From GCA-002793235 sp965267355 (GTDB lineage Bacteria > Bacteroidota > Bacteroidia > Flavobacteriales_E > Vicingaceae): a stretch of 64,000 nucleotides of DNA. Positions 42,144 to 49,901 of the stretch are shown here, in pieces. The notes under the pieces are model-generated. The model saw only the letters and a program-made list of their open reading frames with translations, searched no databases and was not told the DNA's origin. Both the position numbers and the translations under genes were made by a program. The DNA is taken from positions 1,860,001 to 1,924,000 of the forward strand of contig OZ253956.1 in the NCBI GenBank assembly GCA_965267355.1. Reading direction: 5' to 3'. How positions within the stretch are numbered: the first letter of the stretch is position 1; every line of letters begins with the position of its first letter.

Positions 42144-43172
42144 TTATTTATAAAGCGTAAGTATCTTATTTTCTTTATCTAACTCCCACTTTTTAAACTT
42201 ATCTAAAAAGCCTTTTCCACAAAGAAGAGAACCTTCTTTAAGGATGCCAATTTTCACATTGTTTACGTTAAAATCGCCAATCGTTACCCCATCAATAATA
42301 GCAAGTTGGGCTTGTTCTTCTTCGTTGTTTGCCATCAGGTAAGTTTCTGTGCCAATGTAACTTTGTTTGGTAATTACACCTTCAATTAATAACTCTCGTT
42401 CTAAATCACTATTTATAATTAAATCGCTTGCACCTGTATCAAATAAAAAATACTTAGAAACCCCTCCAATGATTAGTTTAATTTTATAACCTTGTCCTAG
42501 GTAATCTATCAGTTCTACTTTGCTGATTTCATTTTTCCCAATGATGTCATTAGGGTTGTAAGTGTTATTGTCTGAAGGATTATTTGCCAAAACTTCTGAA
42601 ACACATGGTACGGCTATTTCATTAAAAGTCTCGCTGTTTTCGTCTTCAATTTCTAATAAATCTTTATAAGTATATCCTTTCGAATAAAGTTTTTCGATAG
42701 CACAATTACAATATTCTTCTGCCATAGCTTCATTCCATGTGTCACTCATTTCGGGGTCGGTTAAAATTCCTTTAACGCATTGTATTTTAGCAACCTCTAT
42801 TGTGAATTCATTTTCATTCTCTTTGTTAAATTCATATGATTCATCAATGGTGTAGTTACCCTCTAAACAATTGAGTATAATTTCTAAATTATCTTCTTGC
42901 AAGAACAAATCAACCAACTTATCTTCTTTCATGGCTGTTTCCATTTCTCGGTACTCTAAATTTGGAATCAATTCATCACAAACACAAGAACAGTAATCAT
43001 AGGTTTTAATGTCCATTCCCTTTAGGTTAATAATCTGATCTCTTGCACCTCCGGCACAAGATTCGATAAAATCTTCACGAGGGCCTAATTCAATACCATC
43101 CTTAGAACGAATGGTTTGTGAATACCCTGCTTGAATAAGTAAAAACGATATAAGTATAAAAAATAATTTCAA
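42144..43172 (-). CDS. exported retropepsin-like aspartic protease-domain protein
   Basis: The 342-residue protein has a signal peptide (FFILISFLLIQAGYSQ) and a cysteine-containing middle region (ESCAGGARDQIINLKG, YCSCVCDELIPN, YCNCAIEKLYSKG). A C-terminal single-lobe aspartic protease domain holds the motif FLFDTGASDLIIN and GDFNVNNVKIGIL. The retropepsin-like DTGA motif suggests a dimeric peptidase in the periplasm. The start codon is TTG, since no ATG fits. Repeated Cys-rich helices before the protease part are unusual and may form a regulatory disulfide module. Substrates are unknown. Confidence 0.78.
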   Translation of the reverse strand: MKLFFILISFLLIQAGYSQTIRSKDGIELGPREDFIESCAGGARDQIINLKGMDIKTYDYCSCVCDELIPNLEYREMETAMKEDKLVDLFLQEDNLEIILNCLEGNYTIDESYEFNKENENEFTIEVAKIQCVKGILTDPEMSDTWNEAMAEEYCNCAIEKLYSKGYTYKDLLEIEDENSETFNEIAVPCVSEVLANNPSDNNTYNPNDIIGKNEISKVELIDYLGQGYKIKLIIGGVSKYFLFDTGASDLIINSDLERELLIEGVITKQSYIGTETYLMANNEEEQAQLAIIDGVTIGDFNVNNVKIGILKEGSLLCGKGFLDKFKKWELDKENKILTLYK

Positions 43173-43227
43173 CTCTATGTGTTTGTAACGAAGTTACCTT
43201 AAAAAGCTAAGAAATCAAACAGAAAGC

Positions 43228-43782
43228 TTAAATCAACTCTTTTAACTCGTTAATGAAATCTTCATCATCCCAATCTTCAGCACCAACACTGGTTTTAATT
43301 ATCTTCCCATTTTTATTAATGATGAGTGTGTATGGAATGCTTTCGTGATAATAAAGATTAGGGATTTTTCCTGCCTCATCAATTATATGGAAAGGAACAT
43401 CGTATTCTTTTTTGGTATGGTAGCGTTTTACTTTTTCTAATGATTCGTTGGAAATTAAAAGAAAAGCTACATCATCTTTAAACTGGTTGTACAGTTTGTT
43501 GATGCTTGGTAATTCAGCAACACATGGCATACACCAGGTTGCCCAAAAATTTAAAAAGATTACTTTTCCTTTGTAATCATTCATGTTAATAAGGTTTCCA
43601 TCTAAATCTTTAACAATTAAGTTAAAATCGGCATCAGGTAAGTTATCTTCTTTAGTGTCTTCAATCTGTGGAGTTCCAAGGGTTGTACTCATTACTGCAG
43701 CTGCAGGTTCTTTAAATAGTTGACATTTCCATAAGATTAAAAATATACCAATGAGTAATAAGTTGTAAATGAATTTTTTCAT
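43228..43782 (-). CDS. TlpA-like thioredoxin-fold protein
   Basis: The 184-residue protein has an N-terminal membrane anchor or signal (FIYNLLLIGIFLILWKC) and a periplasmic thioredoxin domain with the redox motif FWATWCMPCVAELPSIN. The sequence NMNDYKGKVIFLNFWATWC is the usual TlpA/ResA entry. Such proteins reduce disulfides in exported proteins, for example during cytochrome c maturation or stress defence. It lies upstream of the Cys-rich exported protease gene (55-base gap), which might be a client (inference). The start codon lies four bases after a -7-like TATTATTG. Confidence 0.88.
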   Translation of the reverse strand: MKKFIYNLLLIGIFLILWKCQLFKEPAAAVMSTTLGTPQIEDTKEDNLPDADFNLIVKDLDGNLINMNDYKGKVIFLNFWATWCMPCVAELPSINKLYNQFKDDVAFLLISNESLEKVKRYHTKKEYDVPFHIIDEAGKIPNLYYHESIPYTLIINKNGKIIKTSVGAEDWDDEDFINELKELI

Positions 43783-43840
43783 AGTACAATAATAACGTGT
43801 TTATTACTTTTTTATGGTCAACGATTTGACAAGAGTTTAT

Positions 43841-46066
43841 TTACTCAATAGTTTTTTCTTTATAGGCACTAACAAATAAAATGTTACCTAAATCAGGATA
43901 CTTGTTAAAGGTGATTTCACTTTCCTGTTCAATGTGTTCGCTGTTGTAACCCACAATGGTTAAATCAGCATCAGCAGATTTTTTATTGATGATTTTATCA
44001 ATTTTTTCTTCTTTTAATTGAGGAATCAACTGAATATTAGTTGGAGAAATTGGCAGTCTTCCCTCTTGTATTAGTTCTCTCAATTTGTTTTCCGTTTCAG
44101 TTTTTTCGGTAGGAGGATAGGTAGAGAAAATGTTAATCACAGCATCTTTCCATTCAGGGTGTCCTAGCATGATGTAGCTCAATAAAATCATTAGGTTGGC
44201 ATTTTCATAATCAGTAGGTCTTATCCAAATATGGATGTTTTTACGATAACCAAAACCTTTTATGGTAGAACGTAAAATGCAAACATCAAATTCAGTTGCT
44301 CGTAATAATTGATAATGTTCAATTGCATCATTCAAGCTATCTCTTTCATCATTGGTAAATTCAAACAAAATCATGTTATTGCCTTTTCCGCTTACTCCAG
44401 AGAGTTGAATTACCTGTGCAATAGCTGAAGTATATGATGGGCTAATAATTGTATCGAGATAAACTTTACTTTTTACACCTTCATTTAAAGCCAATAATCG
44501 GTGCATCACTTCTTTCGATTCTTGATAGGTTTCTTTTGATAAGAAACCATCTATAAAGTGAATATATGTTCCGAACCCATATTTGTGAGATAACCACCTT
44601 AATAAATCAAAGGCTGATCTTCTTTTGAAGGAATCTTTAGAAACTGAAATGATAAATGGTCTCCATTCTTGTACTTCAATGGATTCAGTATCTCTTTTTT
44701 GTAAGAACAATTGAAATTGTCTGCTCAGTTGGAATAGTACTCCTTTAAATAATTTTTGAATCCCTTTTTTTCCTTTGTTAATGCTTGTTATCCATACATA
44801 GATGATAATCATAATGATGGTAGAAGCCAGGGCATAAGTAAAGTCCATTTTAAACATTAGCCAAAAGCACAAGATGGCTCCTGGTAAGGATAAGTACCAA
44901 CGAGATTTAAATGTTGGACGGTATGATGGATCGGCCGCAAATTGCTCTAAAAAGGAGATTAAACAAATGATGCCGTAAGTAATCATAAAGAACATAGATA
45001 TTACACCAGCAACGGTATTAATATCTCCAAGCCCGATAAAAACAAACCCAATAATGCAAGTAATTACTAGTGCGTTAAATGGTTCTCCATCTTTCTTTCT
45101 GCCTTTAGCTAACCAATTATTTAGTTTGCCCGGGAAGATGTTATCTACTCCAAGTGCTTGTAAGGTTCGAGGAGCAATCATAATAGAACCTAATGCAGAA
45201 GAAATAGCAGCACAACCTAGTCCGATAGGGATTATCGGACCCCAAATAGCAATTTCACCCATTACCATTTGATTGGTTGCTAATTCCCATGTTGGAGCAG
45301 AATAGAATAGTTTAATAGCAACAGCAACGTAAATGATAATACCAACAATGGTTGCCCAAATTGTTCCTTTCGGGATAGACTTCTTAGGATCTTTTAAATC
45401 ACCTGATAGCCCCAAGCCAGCTGCAATTCCAGTAAATGCAGGGAAAATAATGGTAAAAACATAAAAGAAATTATCACCATTTTTTATCATTCTGCTGTAA
45501 TCATGCCCATTTGGAGCATTAGATTCTCCCATAAAAAACATTCCAAGAGATACTACTAAAATAAAAACCACAAAGTATAATGCTTTAACTCCAATATTGG
45601 CTCCTTTAGAGAGCATTAATAAGGTTAATAAAAACATAAAAGTTCCGCCCAAAAAACGTTTGTCTTGTATCCATAAAGGAATATAAAACATGGTTTCTAA
45701 CCAATCTATTAAAGGTACAAGAGCTTCAACAAAGGCAATAACATAAAACGCTACACTAATGGCTTGAGATAGAAATAAGGTTATTCCAATTGTTGCTCCA
45801 ATGTTTAATCCAAAAGAGCGGGATATCATGTAATATGCTCCACCACCTTCAACTTTTTGGTTGGTTGCAATTTCAGCAACAGCCATTGCTGTAGGGATAG
45901 TAACTAAATGACCAATTACTATGATGGCAAGAGCGCCAATTAAGCCAACATGTCCTACAGCGTATCCAAACCTTAAAAATAAGATAGCCCCCAAAATGGT
46001 AGATATGGCAGTCATAAACACTGGCAAAGTACCCATGGTTCGAACGGATGGCATTTTGTTACTCAT
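43841..46066 (-). CDS. APC-superfamily amino acid/cation-chloride cotransporter-like permease
   Basis: A 741-residue protein. Twelve or so spans begin with GTLPVFMTAISTILGAILFL; conserved features include ATNQKVEGGGAYYMISRSFG and FFAIIFPAFTGIAAG-like (here FTIIFPAFTGIAAGLGLSGD). A soluble C-terminal domain of about 250 residues follows. This arrangement resembles SLC12 cation-chloride cotransporters. An ATG 45 bases further upstream is in frame but would precede the promoter box TATATTTG (46079-46072), so the start at 46066 is chosen. It is five bases downstream of that box, suggesting a leaderless mRNA. The solute is uncertain. Confidence 0.85.
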   Translation of the reverse strand: MSNKMPSVRTMGTLPVFMTAISTILGAILFLRFGYAVGHVGLIGALAIIVIGHLVTIPTAMAVAEIATNQKVEGGGAYYMISRSFGLNIGATIGITLFLSQAISVAFYVIAFVEALVPLIDWLETMFYIPLWIQDKRFLGGTFMFLLTLLMLSKGANIGVKALYFVVFILVVSLGMFFMGESNAPNGHDYSRMIKNGDNFFYVFTIIFPAFTGIAAGLGLSGDLKDPKKSIPKGTIWATIVGIIIYVAVAIKLFYSAPTWELATNQMVMGEIAIWGPIIPIGLGCAAISSALGSIMIAPRTLQALGVDNIFPGKLNNWLAKGRKKDGEPFNALVITCIIGFVFIGLGDINTVAGVISMFFMITYGIICLISFLEQFAADPSYRPTFKSRWYLSLPGAILCFWLMFKMDFTYALASTIIMIIIYVWITSINKGKKGIQKLFKGVLFQLSRQFQLFLQKRDTESIEVQEWRPFIISVSKDSFKRRSAFDLLRWLSHKYGFGTYIHFIDGFLSKETYQESKEVMHRLLALNEGVKSKVYLDTIISPSYTSAIAQVIQLSGVSGKGNNMILFEFTNDERDSLNDAIEHYQLLRATEFDVCILRSTIKGFGYRKNIHIWIRPTDYENANLMILLSYIMLGHPEWKDAVINIFSTYPPTEKTETENKLRELIQEGRLPISPTNIQLIPQLKEEKIDKIINKKSADADLTIVGYNSEHIEQESEITFNKYPDLGNILFVSAYKEKTIE

Positions 46067-46071
46067 AGCAA

Positions 46072-46079
46072 CAAATATA
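46072..46079 (-). promoter_or_regulatory. -7 box of the SLC12-like transporter gene
   Basis: Minus-strand TATATTTG is a perfect TAnnTTTG, five bases before the ATG at 46066. It excludes the upstream in-frame start. Confidence 0.6.
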
Positions 46080-46132
46080 GTGAATTGCTTTTCAAGAATG
46101 ATGAATATCATTCTCTTCTAGATTTTATTGAT

Positions 46133-46140
46133 TACCTTTG
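46133..46140 (+). promoter_or_regulatory. -7 box of the fatty acid hydroxylase-family gene
   Basis: TACCTTTG lies 16 bases before the ATG at 46157. It falls within a longer reading frame that starts at 46085, which supports the shorter gene. TTC at 46111-46113, 19 bases upstream, is a weak -33. Confidence 0.55.
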
Positions 46141-46156
46141 TGCAAACATTTTTACT

Positions 46157-46750
46157 ATGTCAAGGTTTAAAAATCAGGTACATAAAGAGGAATTAGAAGA
46201 AGTAACATTTCTAAAAAAAATTGCTACATCTCATTTTAACTATTGGTTTGGTTATGTGTCTAATTTATCAATAGTAATATTTTTATGTACTAGAGCATTT
46301 GCTGATGGTCATTCTCTTTTAACATGGTATGAATGGCTATATATCCCTGCAGCAGGATTAGCCATTTGGACTTTAGTAGAGTATGTGATGCATAAGTATG
46401 CCTACCATGAAGTTAAAGGACCAGCAGAAAGAGGACACCTAATGCACCATGATAGACCTTATGATTTAATGGGAGTGCCTTGGTATGTGACATTGGTAAT
46501 ATATGTAGGGGCTTTTTATGGTTTGTCTTATGTTTTTAGTCCACCACATTTGGCTGTTTATATGGCATTTATTTGGTTAGGATATATTGGTTACTGTATC
46601 GTTCATCACGCTATCCATCACTGGAAATTTGATAACAAACTTTTTAAAAAATTAAAGAGGCATCACTACATTCATCATGCTCGACATGAAAAGAACATAG
46701 GTATTGTTACTACATTTTGGGATCACATTTTTAGAACGATTGAGAAATAG
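46157..46750 (+). CDS. sterol desaturase / fatty acid hydroxylase-family protein
   Basis: A 197-residue membrane protein with the di-iron histidine clusters of the fatty acid hydroxylase superfamily: VMHKYAYHE, GHLMHHDRP, VHHAIHH and RHHYIHHARHE, spaced by membrane spans. Family members hydroxylate or desaturate sterols, fatty acids or carotenoids (the CrtZ type is similar in size). The start at 46157 is chosen because a promoter box lies at 46133-46140. The natural lipid substrate cannot be told. Confidence 0.87.
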   Translation: MSRFKNQVHKEELEEVTFLKKIATSHFNYWFGYVSNLSIVIFLCTRAFADGHSLLTWYEWLYIPAAGLAIWTLVEYVMHKYAYHEVKGPAERGHLMHHDRPYDLMGVPWYVTLVIYVGAFYGLSYVFSPPHLAVYMAFIWLGYIGYCIVHHAIHHWKFDNKLFKKLKRHHYIHHARHEKNIGIVTTFWDHIFRTIEK

Positions 46751-46771
46751 TAAAAAATTCCTTTTAATAAT

Positions 46772-46801
46772 TTCTTAAAGTAAAAAGTATAACTATATTT
46801 G
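46772..46801 (+). promoter_or_regulatory. promoter of the tRNA gene cluster
   Basis: TATATTTG at 46794-46801 is a perfect -7 box; TTC at 46772-46774, 19 bases upstream, approximates the -33 TTG. tRNA-Pro begins 22 bases after the box. Confidence 0.6.
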
Positions 46802-46823
46802 CACCCGCGAAAATCAAAATGCT

Positions 46824-46898
46824 CGGGGTGTAGCGTAGCCCGGTTATCGCGCCTCGTTTGGGACGAGGAGGTCGCAGGTTCGAATCCTGCCACCCCGA
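46824..46898 (+). tRNA. tRNA-Pro (anticodon TGG)
   Basis: A 75-base cloverleaf. The acceptor arms CGGGGTG and CACCCCG pair, the anticodon stem CCTCG/CGAGG encloses loop TTTGGGA with anticodon TGG at 46859-46861, and GGTTCGAATCC forms the T arm. The discriminator is A and CCA is not encoded. Confidence 0.96.
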
Positions 46899-46900
46899 CA

Positions 46901-46924
46901 AAACCAACGCAAGTTGGTTTTTTT
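46901..46924 (+). terminator. hairpin with T-run between tRNA-Pro and tRNA-Arg
   Basis: AAACCAAC / GTTGGTTT with a GCAA tetraloop and a run of seven T. It would terminate after tRNA-Pro or act as a processing element. If it terminates fully, tRNA-Arg would need its own promoter, which I do not see. Confidence 0.7.
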
Positions 46925-46932
46925 ATTGGTTT

Positions 46933-47006
46933 GGTCGCGTAGCTCAGCTGGATAGAGCATCTGCCTTCTAAGCAGACGGTCATAGGTTCGAATCCTATCG
47001 CGATCA
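46933..47006 (+). tRNA. tRNA-Arg (anticodon TCT)
   Basis: A 74-base cloverleaf with acceptor GGTCGCG/CGCGATC (one G-T pair), D arm AGCTCAGCTGGATAGAGC, anticodon stem TCTGC/GCAGA with TCT at 46967-46969, and T arm TAGGTTCGAATCCTA. The discriminator is A and CCA is not encoded. Confidence 0.96.
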
Positions 47007-47012
47007 CTAGAG

Positions 47013-47128
47013 AATGAAAAAGTCAGCAACATGTTGCTGACTTTTTTGGTCTTCAACGAGCCAAGTGTTCTTGAGTGAGTAGTGAAGACCAAAAAAGAAT
47101 AGAACGTAAAGCGTTCTACTTTTTCATT
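47013..47128. repeat. nested inverted repeats able to form a four-way (cloverleaf-like) structure
   Basis: AATGAAAAAGT (47013-47023) is the exact complement of ACTTTTTCATT (47118-47128). Inside lie three hairpins: CAGCAAC/GTTGCTG (47024-47039), TTTTTTGGTCTTCA/TGAAGACCAAAAAA (47042-47055 with 47083-47096, 14 bp) and AGAACG/CGTTCT (47101-47106 with 47112-47117). The last hairpin abuts the closing arm. No open reading frame explains this. Confidence 0.7.
47017..47047 (+). terminator. intrinsic terminator after tRNA-Arg
   Basis: A perfect stem AAAAGTCAGCAAC / GTTGCTGACTTTT with a two-base AT centre, followed by T to 47047. The outer part can instead pair with 47118-47128 (see the repeat feature). 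Confidence 0.8.
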
Positions 47129-47134
47129 TTGACC

Positions 47135-47174
47135 TTGGATTAGTTAGGATCACGAACGAAGTGAGGTAATCCAA
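47135..47174. repeat. further inverted repeat upstream of tRNA-Ser
   Basis: TTGGATTA (47135-47142) pairs exactly with TAATCCAA (47167-47174). The loop contains ACGAACGAAGTGAG, which resembles the loop word ACGAGCC...TTGAGTGAG of the hairpin at 47042-47096. It looks like a related repeat unit. Confidence 0.55.
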
Positions 47175-47210
47175 AGATTAAGGATAACGCAAGAAATCCT
47201 GAAAATAAAC

Positions 47211-47295
47211 AGAGAGGTGGCCGAGTGGTTTAAGGCGCACGCCTGGAAAGCGTGTTGGCAGCAATGCCTCGAGGGTTCGAATCCCTTCCTCTCTG
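47211..47295 (+). tRNA. tRNA-Ser (anticodon GGA)
   Basis: An 85-base class II tRNA with acceptor AGAGAGG/CCTCTCT, anticodon stem CACGC/GCGTG with GGA at 47245-47247, a long variable arm (TTGGCAGCAATGCC) and T arm GGGTTCGAATCCC. The discriminator is G, as expected for serine, and CCA is not encoded. Confidence 0.96.
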
Positions 47296-47430
47296 CAATC
47301 AGAAAGCTCTAGTCATGAGTTTTTTTGTTTTCTCCCAATTCTGATAATTATCATTTTAAGGTTTGACAGAGGTCATTCAAGTAACGGTTATTGAAGTGGA
47401 AATTTGACCAAATGTTAAAACCTAACTATT

Positions 47431-48255
47431 ATGAAAAAAATTTTAGTACCAACCGATTTTTCGGACACAGCCAATAAGGCACGAGATTATGCTATTCAGA
47501 TAGCACAAATGTTAAATGCAGAAGTAGTTTTATTAAATGCTTACCATGTTCCTTACGCAGGAGCTAGTGCGGGAGCACTTGTTAATGTTGATAATCTAGC
47601 TTTAGAAGAAGTTGAAAAGCAAATGAGGGGGCAACTGGAGTATGTAAGGTTAAATTATTCTGATGTTAAATTTTCTTCATTATGCTCTTCAGGTTTACTA
47701 GTAGATACTGTAAAGCAACTGAATAAAGAAGGTGATATTGATCTAATTGTAATGGGTACTACTGGTACTACTGGTATGGTAGAAAACTTCTTAGGAAGTA
47801 ATGCTTCATCATTGATAGGTTCAGTTAAAACACCTATAATTACTGTGCCAGCAAAAGCTAACCTTAATTTGCCAAAACGAATTATTGTAGCTAATGATTT
47901 GAAAGATTCTGGTGAAAATCAATTATATGCTACACTAAAACAAATAGCTGGAAATAATGAGTCGAGTATTGACTTCTTATTTGTGGTTGATGATGATGCT
48001 CAAGCGGATAGAAAAATAGAGCATTTAAAAGCAGCTAAATTTGATGAGGAATTTGATGCAAGTTACCATCCATTTCATTTTAGAGAAAGTGGAGATGCAG
48101 AAGAAGGAATATTAGACTATATTAAAGATAAAGATTTTGACTTACTAGTTGTGGTAACACATCAGCGTAATTTCTGGCAAAAACTAGTAGATAAGAGTGT
48201 GTCCAAGTCATTAGTCAAACATGCTGAAATACCAATCTTGGTTTTAGCTGACTAA
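47431..48255 (+). CDS. universal stress protein (tandem UspA domains)
   Basis: A 274-residue protein with two Usp domains. The first begins KILVPTDFSDTANKARDYAI and has the ATP-binding signature VMGTTGTTGMVENFLGS followed by PIITVPA. The second begins PKRIIVANDLKDS and ends LVVVTHQRNFWQ...EIPILVLAD with a weaker nucleotide motif. Such proteins accumulate under stress and bind ATP or AMP. The gene is a single transcript ended by a strong hairpin. Domain 2 has probably lost nucleotide binding (no GxxGxxxxS pattern seen). Confidence 0.93.
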   Translation: MKKILVPTDFSDTANKARDYAIQIAQMLNAEVVLLNAYHVPYAGASAGALVNVDNLALEEVEKQMRGQLEYVRLNYSDVKFSSLCSSGLLVDTVKQLNKEGDIDLIVMGTTGTTGMVENFLGSNASSLIGSVKTPIITVPAKANLNLPKRIIVANDLKDSGENQLYATLKQIAGNNESSIDFLFVVDDDAQADRKIEHLKAAKFDEEFDASYHPFHFRESGDAEEGILDYIKDKDFDLLVVVTHQRNFWQKLVDKSVSKSLVKHAEIPILVLAD

Positions 48256-48271
48256 TGATGATAGTTAGGTG

Positions 48272-48299
48272 AAAACCTCCCGAGCAATCGGGAGGTTTT
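48272..48299 (+). terminator. intrinsic terminator after the universal stress protein gene
   Basis: AAAACCTCCCGA / TCGGGAGGTTTT, a perfect 12-bp stem with a GCAA tetraloop and short T tract. Confidence 0.85.
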
Positions 48300-48354
48300 A
48301 TATAATCTAATGAATCTTAACACATATTGCCACGATTCTTAACAACCTAATAAA

Positions 48355-48376
48355 TTTCTAAGGTTTTTCTAAGGTT
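48355..48376. repeat. two tandem 11-base repeats upstream of the ankyrin gene
   Basis: TTTCTAAGGTT occurs twice head to tail (48355-48365 and 48366-48376). The second copy overlaps AGGTTGTT (48372-48379), which is the complement of AACAACCT at 48341-48348. The array ends about 30 bases before a -7-like box and could be a regulator site. Confidence 0.5.
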
Positions 48377-48406
48377 GTTCTATAACTAAATTTTTTCTTT
48401 TTCTGT

Positions 48407-48414
48407 TACATTCG
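48407..48414 (+). promoter_or_regulatory. -7-like box of the ankyrin gene
   Basis: TACATTCG differs by one base from TAnnTTTG and lies four bases before the ATG at 48419, the same spacing as at several other genes here. Confidence 0.45.
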
Positions 48415-48418
48415 AAAA

Positions 48419-49870
48419 ATGAAAAAAATAGAACAACAAAATTCAAGAAGAAGGTTTATCAAGTTAGTTACAATCGGATCAGCTTTTGTTTATTCCCCAA
48501 TTGTTTTAGGACAAAATTTTTCAATTAACTTAAGTAAAGCTAAAAAGATTAATGACTTAAAAAATGAATTTCTTTTAGCTTGTAAAAAAGGAGACATTGA
48601 TGGAGTAAAAAAAATGTTATCCCTTAATGAAGAATTATTAAATGCAAAAAATAATGAAGGTAGAAGTGCTTTCACAATAGCTTTATTATCAAGGCATAAA
48701 ATCATTGCTAATTTATTAAAAGATTCAGGTTATGTAACTGACCTACATGAATCAGTATTGGATTTAAATTGGTCTAGATACAATGACTTAATGGATGATG
48801 ATAAAGTTACTGATAAAACTAATTTCATTCATCCAATGGGAGGGAGTGTAATGTGGGCAGGGGCAGTAGCAGGTGCTGGTTCAGATTTATGGCGTATTTA
48901 TTCTAATTGTGGAAATCCTAATTTGGATAAAAAATCAGGAACAACACCTTTACAAGAGGCACTTAGTTACCCTGATTTAAAGATAGCAGAGCTAACAGCA
49001 GCTACATTATTATCTAATAATGCAGACCCTCAAGCTTTTCTTAGTGAAAAAAATCCTCCACTCCATATAGCAGCAGAAAGAGGAAGTGTAGAAATGGTAG
49101 AAATGCTTATTCGATTAGGCGCAGATCCAACAACTAAAAATGAAAAAGGAATTACGGCAATTCAGTTAGCAGATTATTATGGTCAAGAAGCTACATGGAG
49201 ATTATTAAATAATCATAGAGAAATTTCTAGAACTTGTAGAAGTTCAAGAGAAAGCTTTGATATAAATGGGAATAAATATGTTAAACCAGATATGAGTCAC
49301 CTATCTTGTCATATGCAAGGTAGTATTGTCGGGTTAGCTCATAGGGATTTTGAAAATTTAAAGAAAAAAGTAGATAAAGATTCGCGAATGGCTCATGCTG
49401 TTGCTACCACAAGTGAAATGAGTATAGAAGCAGGTGCTCATATGGGGCGTAAAGATATTGTAGAGTATCTACTGGAAAAAGGAGCACCTTATTCATTACC
49501 AACAGCTGTTATGCTTAATGATTTTGAAACAGTTAATAAATTGTTGATAGAAGACCCTGATCGTGTTAATGAAAGAGGAGCTCATGATTTTCCATTATTG
49601 TGGTACCCAATAATTGGTGATGATAATATTGATATGATGCAATTGTTATTGGATAAAGGTGCAAAAATAGAAAATCAACATTTTTTAGGGACTACAGCAT
49701 TGCACTGGGCTTGTTATAGAAGCCCAATAGAGCTAATAGAATTATTAGTAAATAATGGAGCAGATGTTAATAGAGTTGGAAGGAAATTCTCTCCTAAGGG
49801 GCTCACACCTCTGCAGTCTACTAAGAATAAAAAGGTTTTGGAATATCTAATAAGTAAAGGAGCAAAATAA
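48419..49870 (+). CDS. Tat-exported ankyrin-repeat protein
   Basis: The N-terminus QQNSRRRFIKLVTIGSAFVY carries a twin-arginine motif (SRRRFIK) followed by a hydrophobic stretch and VLGQN, so export through the Tat route is likely. The rest of the 483 residues consists of about eight ankyrin repeats (NEGRSAFTIALLSRHKIIAN, PPLHIAAERGSVEMVEMLIR, TTALHWACYRSPIELIELLV). A middle segment with HLSCHMQGSIVGLAHRDF-like sequence (here MSHLSCHMQGSIVGLAHRDF) departs from the repeat. Ankyrins bind proteins; Tat export of a pure repeat protein is unusual. A membrane-bound regulator gene follows 31 bases later. Function is unknown. Confidence 0.85.
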   Translation: MKKIEQQNSRRRFIKLVTIGSAFVYSPIVLGQNFSINLSKAKKINDLKNEFLLACKKGDIDGVKKMLSLNEELLNAKNNEGRSAFTIALLSRHKIIANLLKDSGYVTDLHESVLDLNWSRYNDLMDDDKVTDKTNFIHPMGGSVMWAGAVAGAGSDLWRIYSNCGNPNLDKKSGTTPLQEALSYPDLKIAELTAATLLSNNADPQAFLSEKNPPLHIAAERGSVEMVEMLIRLGADPTTKNEKGITAIQLADYYGQEATWRLLNNHREISRTCRSSRESFDINGNKYVKPDMSHLSCHMQGSIVGLAHRDFENLKKKVDKDSRMAHAVATTSEMSIEAGAHMGRKDIVEYLLEKGAPYSLPTAVMLNDFETVNKLLIEDPDRVNERGAHDFPLLWYPIIGDDNIDMMQLLLDKGAKIENQHFLGTTALHWACYRSPIELIELLVNNGADVNRVGRKFSPKGLTPLQSTKNKKVLEYLISKGAK

Positions 49871-49889
49871 GATTGCATATTAGATTTTT

Positions 49890-49897
49890 TATCTTTG
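49890..49897 (+). promoter_or_regulatory. -7 box of the winged-helix regulator gene
   Basis: TATCTTTG is a perfect TAnnTTTG and lies four bases before the ATG at 49902. The regulator could thus be transcribed independently of the ankyrin gene as a leaderless mRNA. Confidence 0.5.
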
Positions 49898-49901
49898 ATA
49901 A

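Noticed and set aside
46723..47092. Two minus-strand reading frames over the tRNA-Pro/tRNA-Arg region, with text such as GFEPATSSSQTRRDNRAT
   Set aside because: They are antisense translations of tRNA genes; this kind of peptide is a well-known spurious protein in databases. The tRNA cloverleaves explain the sequence fully.
47299..47324. Terminator after tRNA-Ser
   Set aside because: Only a six-pair stem with a G-T pair precedes the T-run; termination there is plausible but not well supported.
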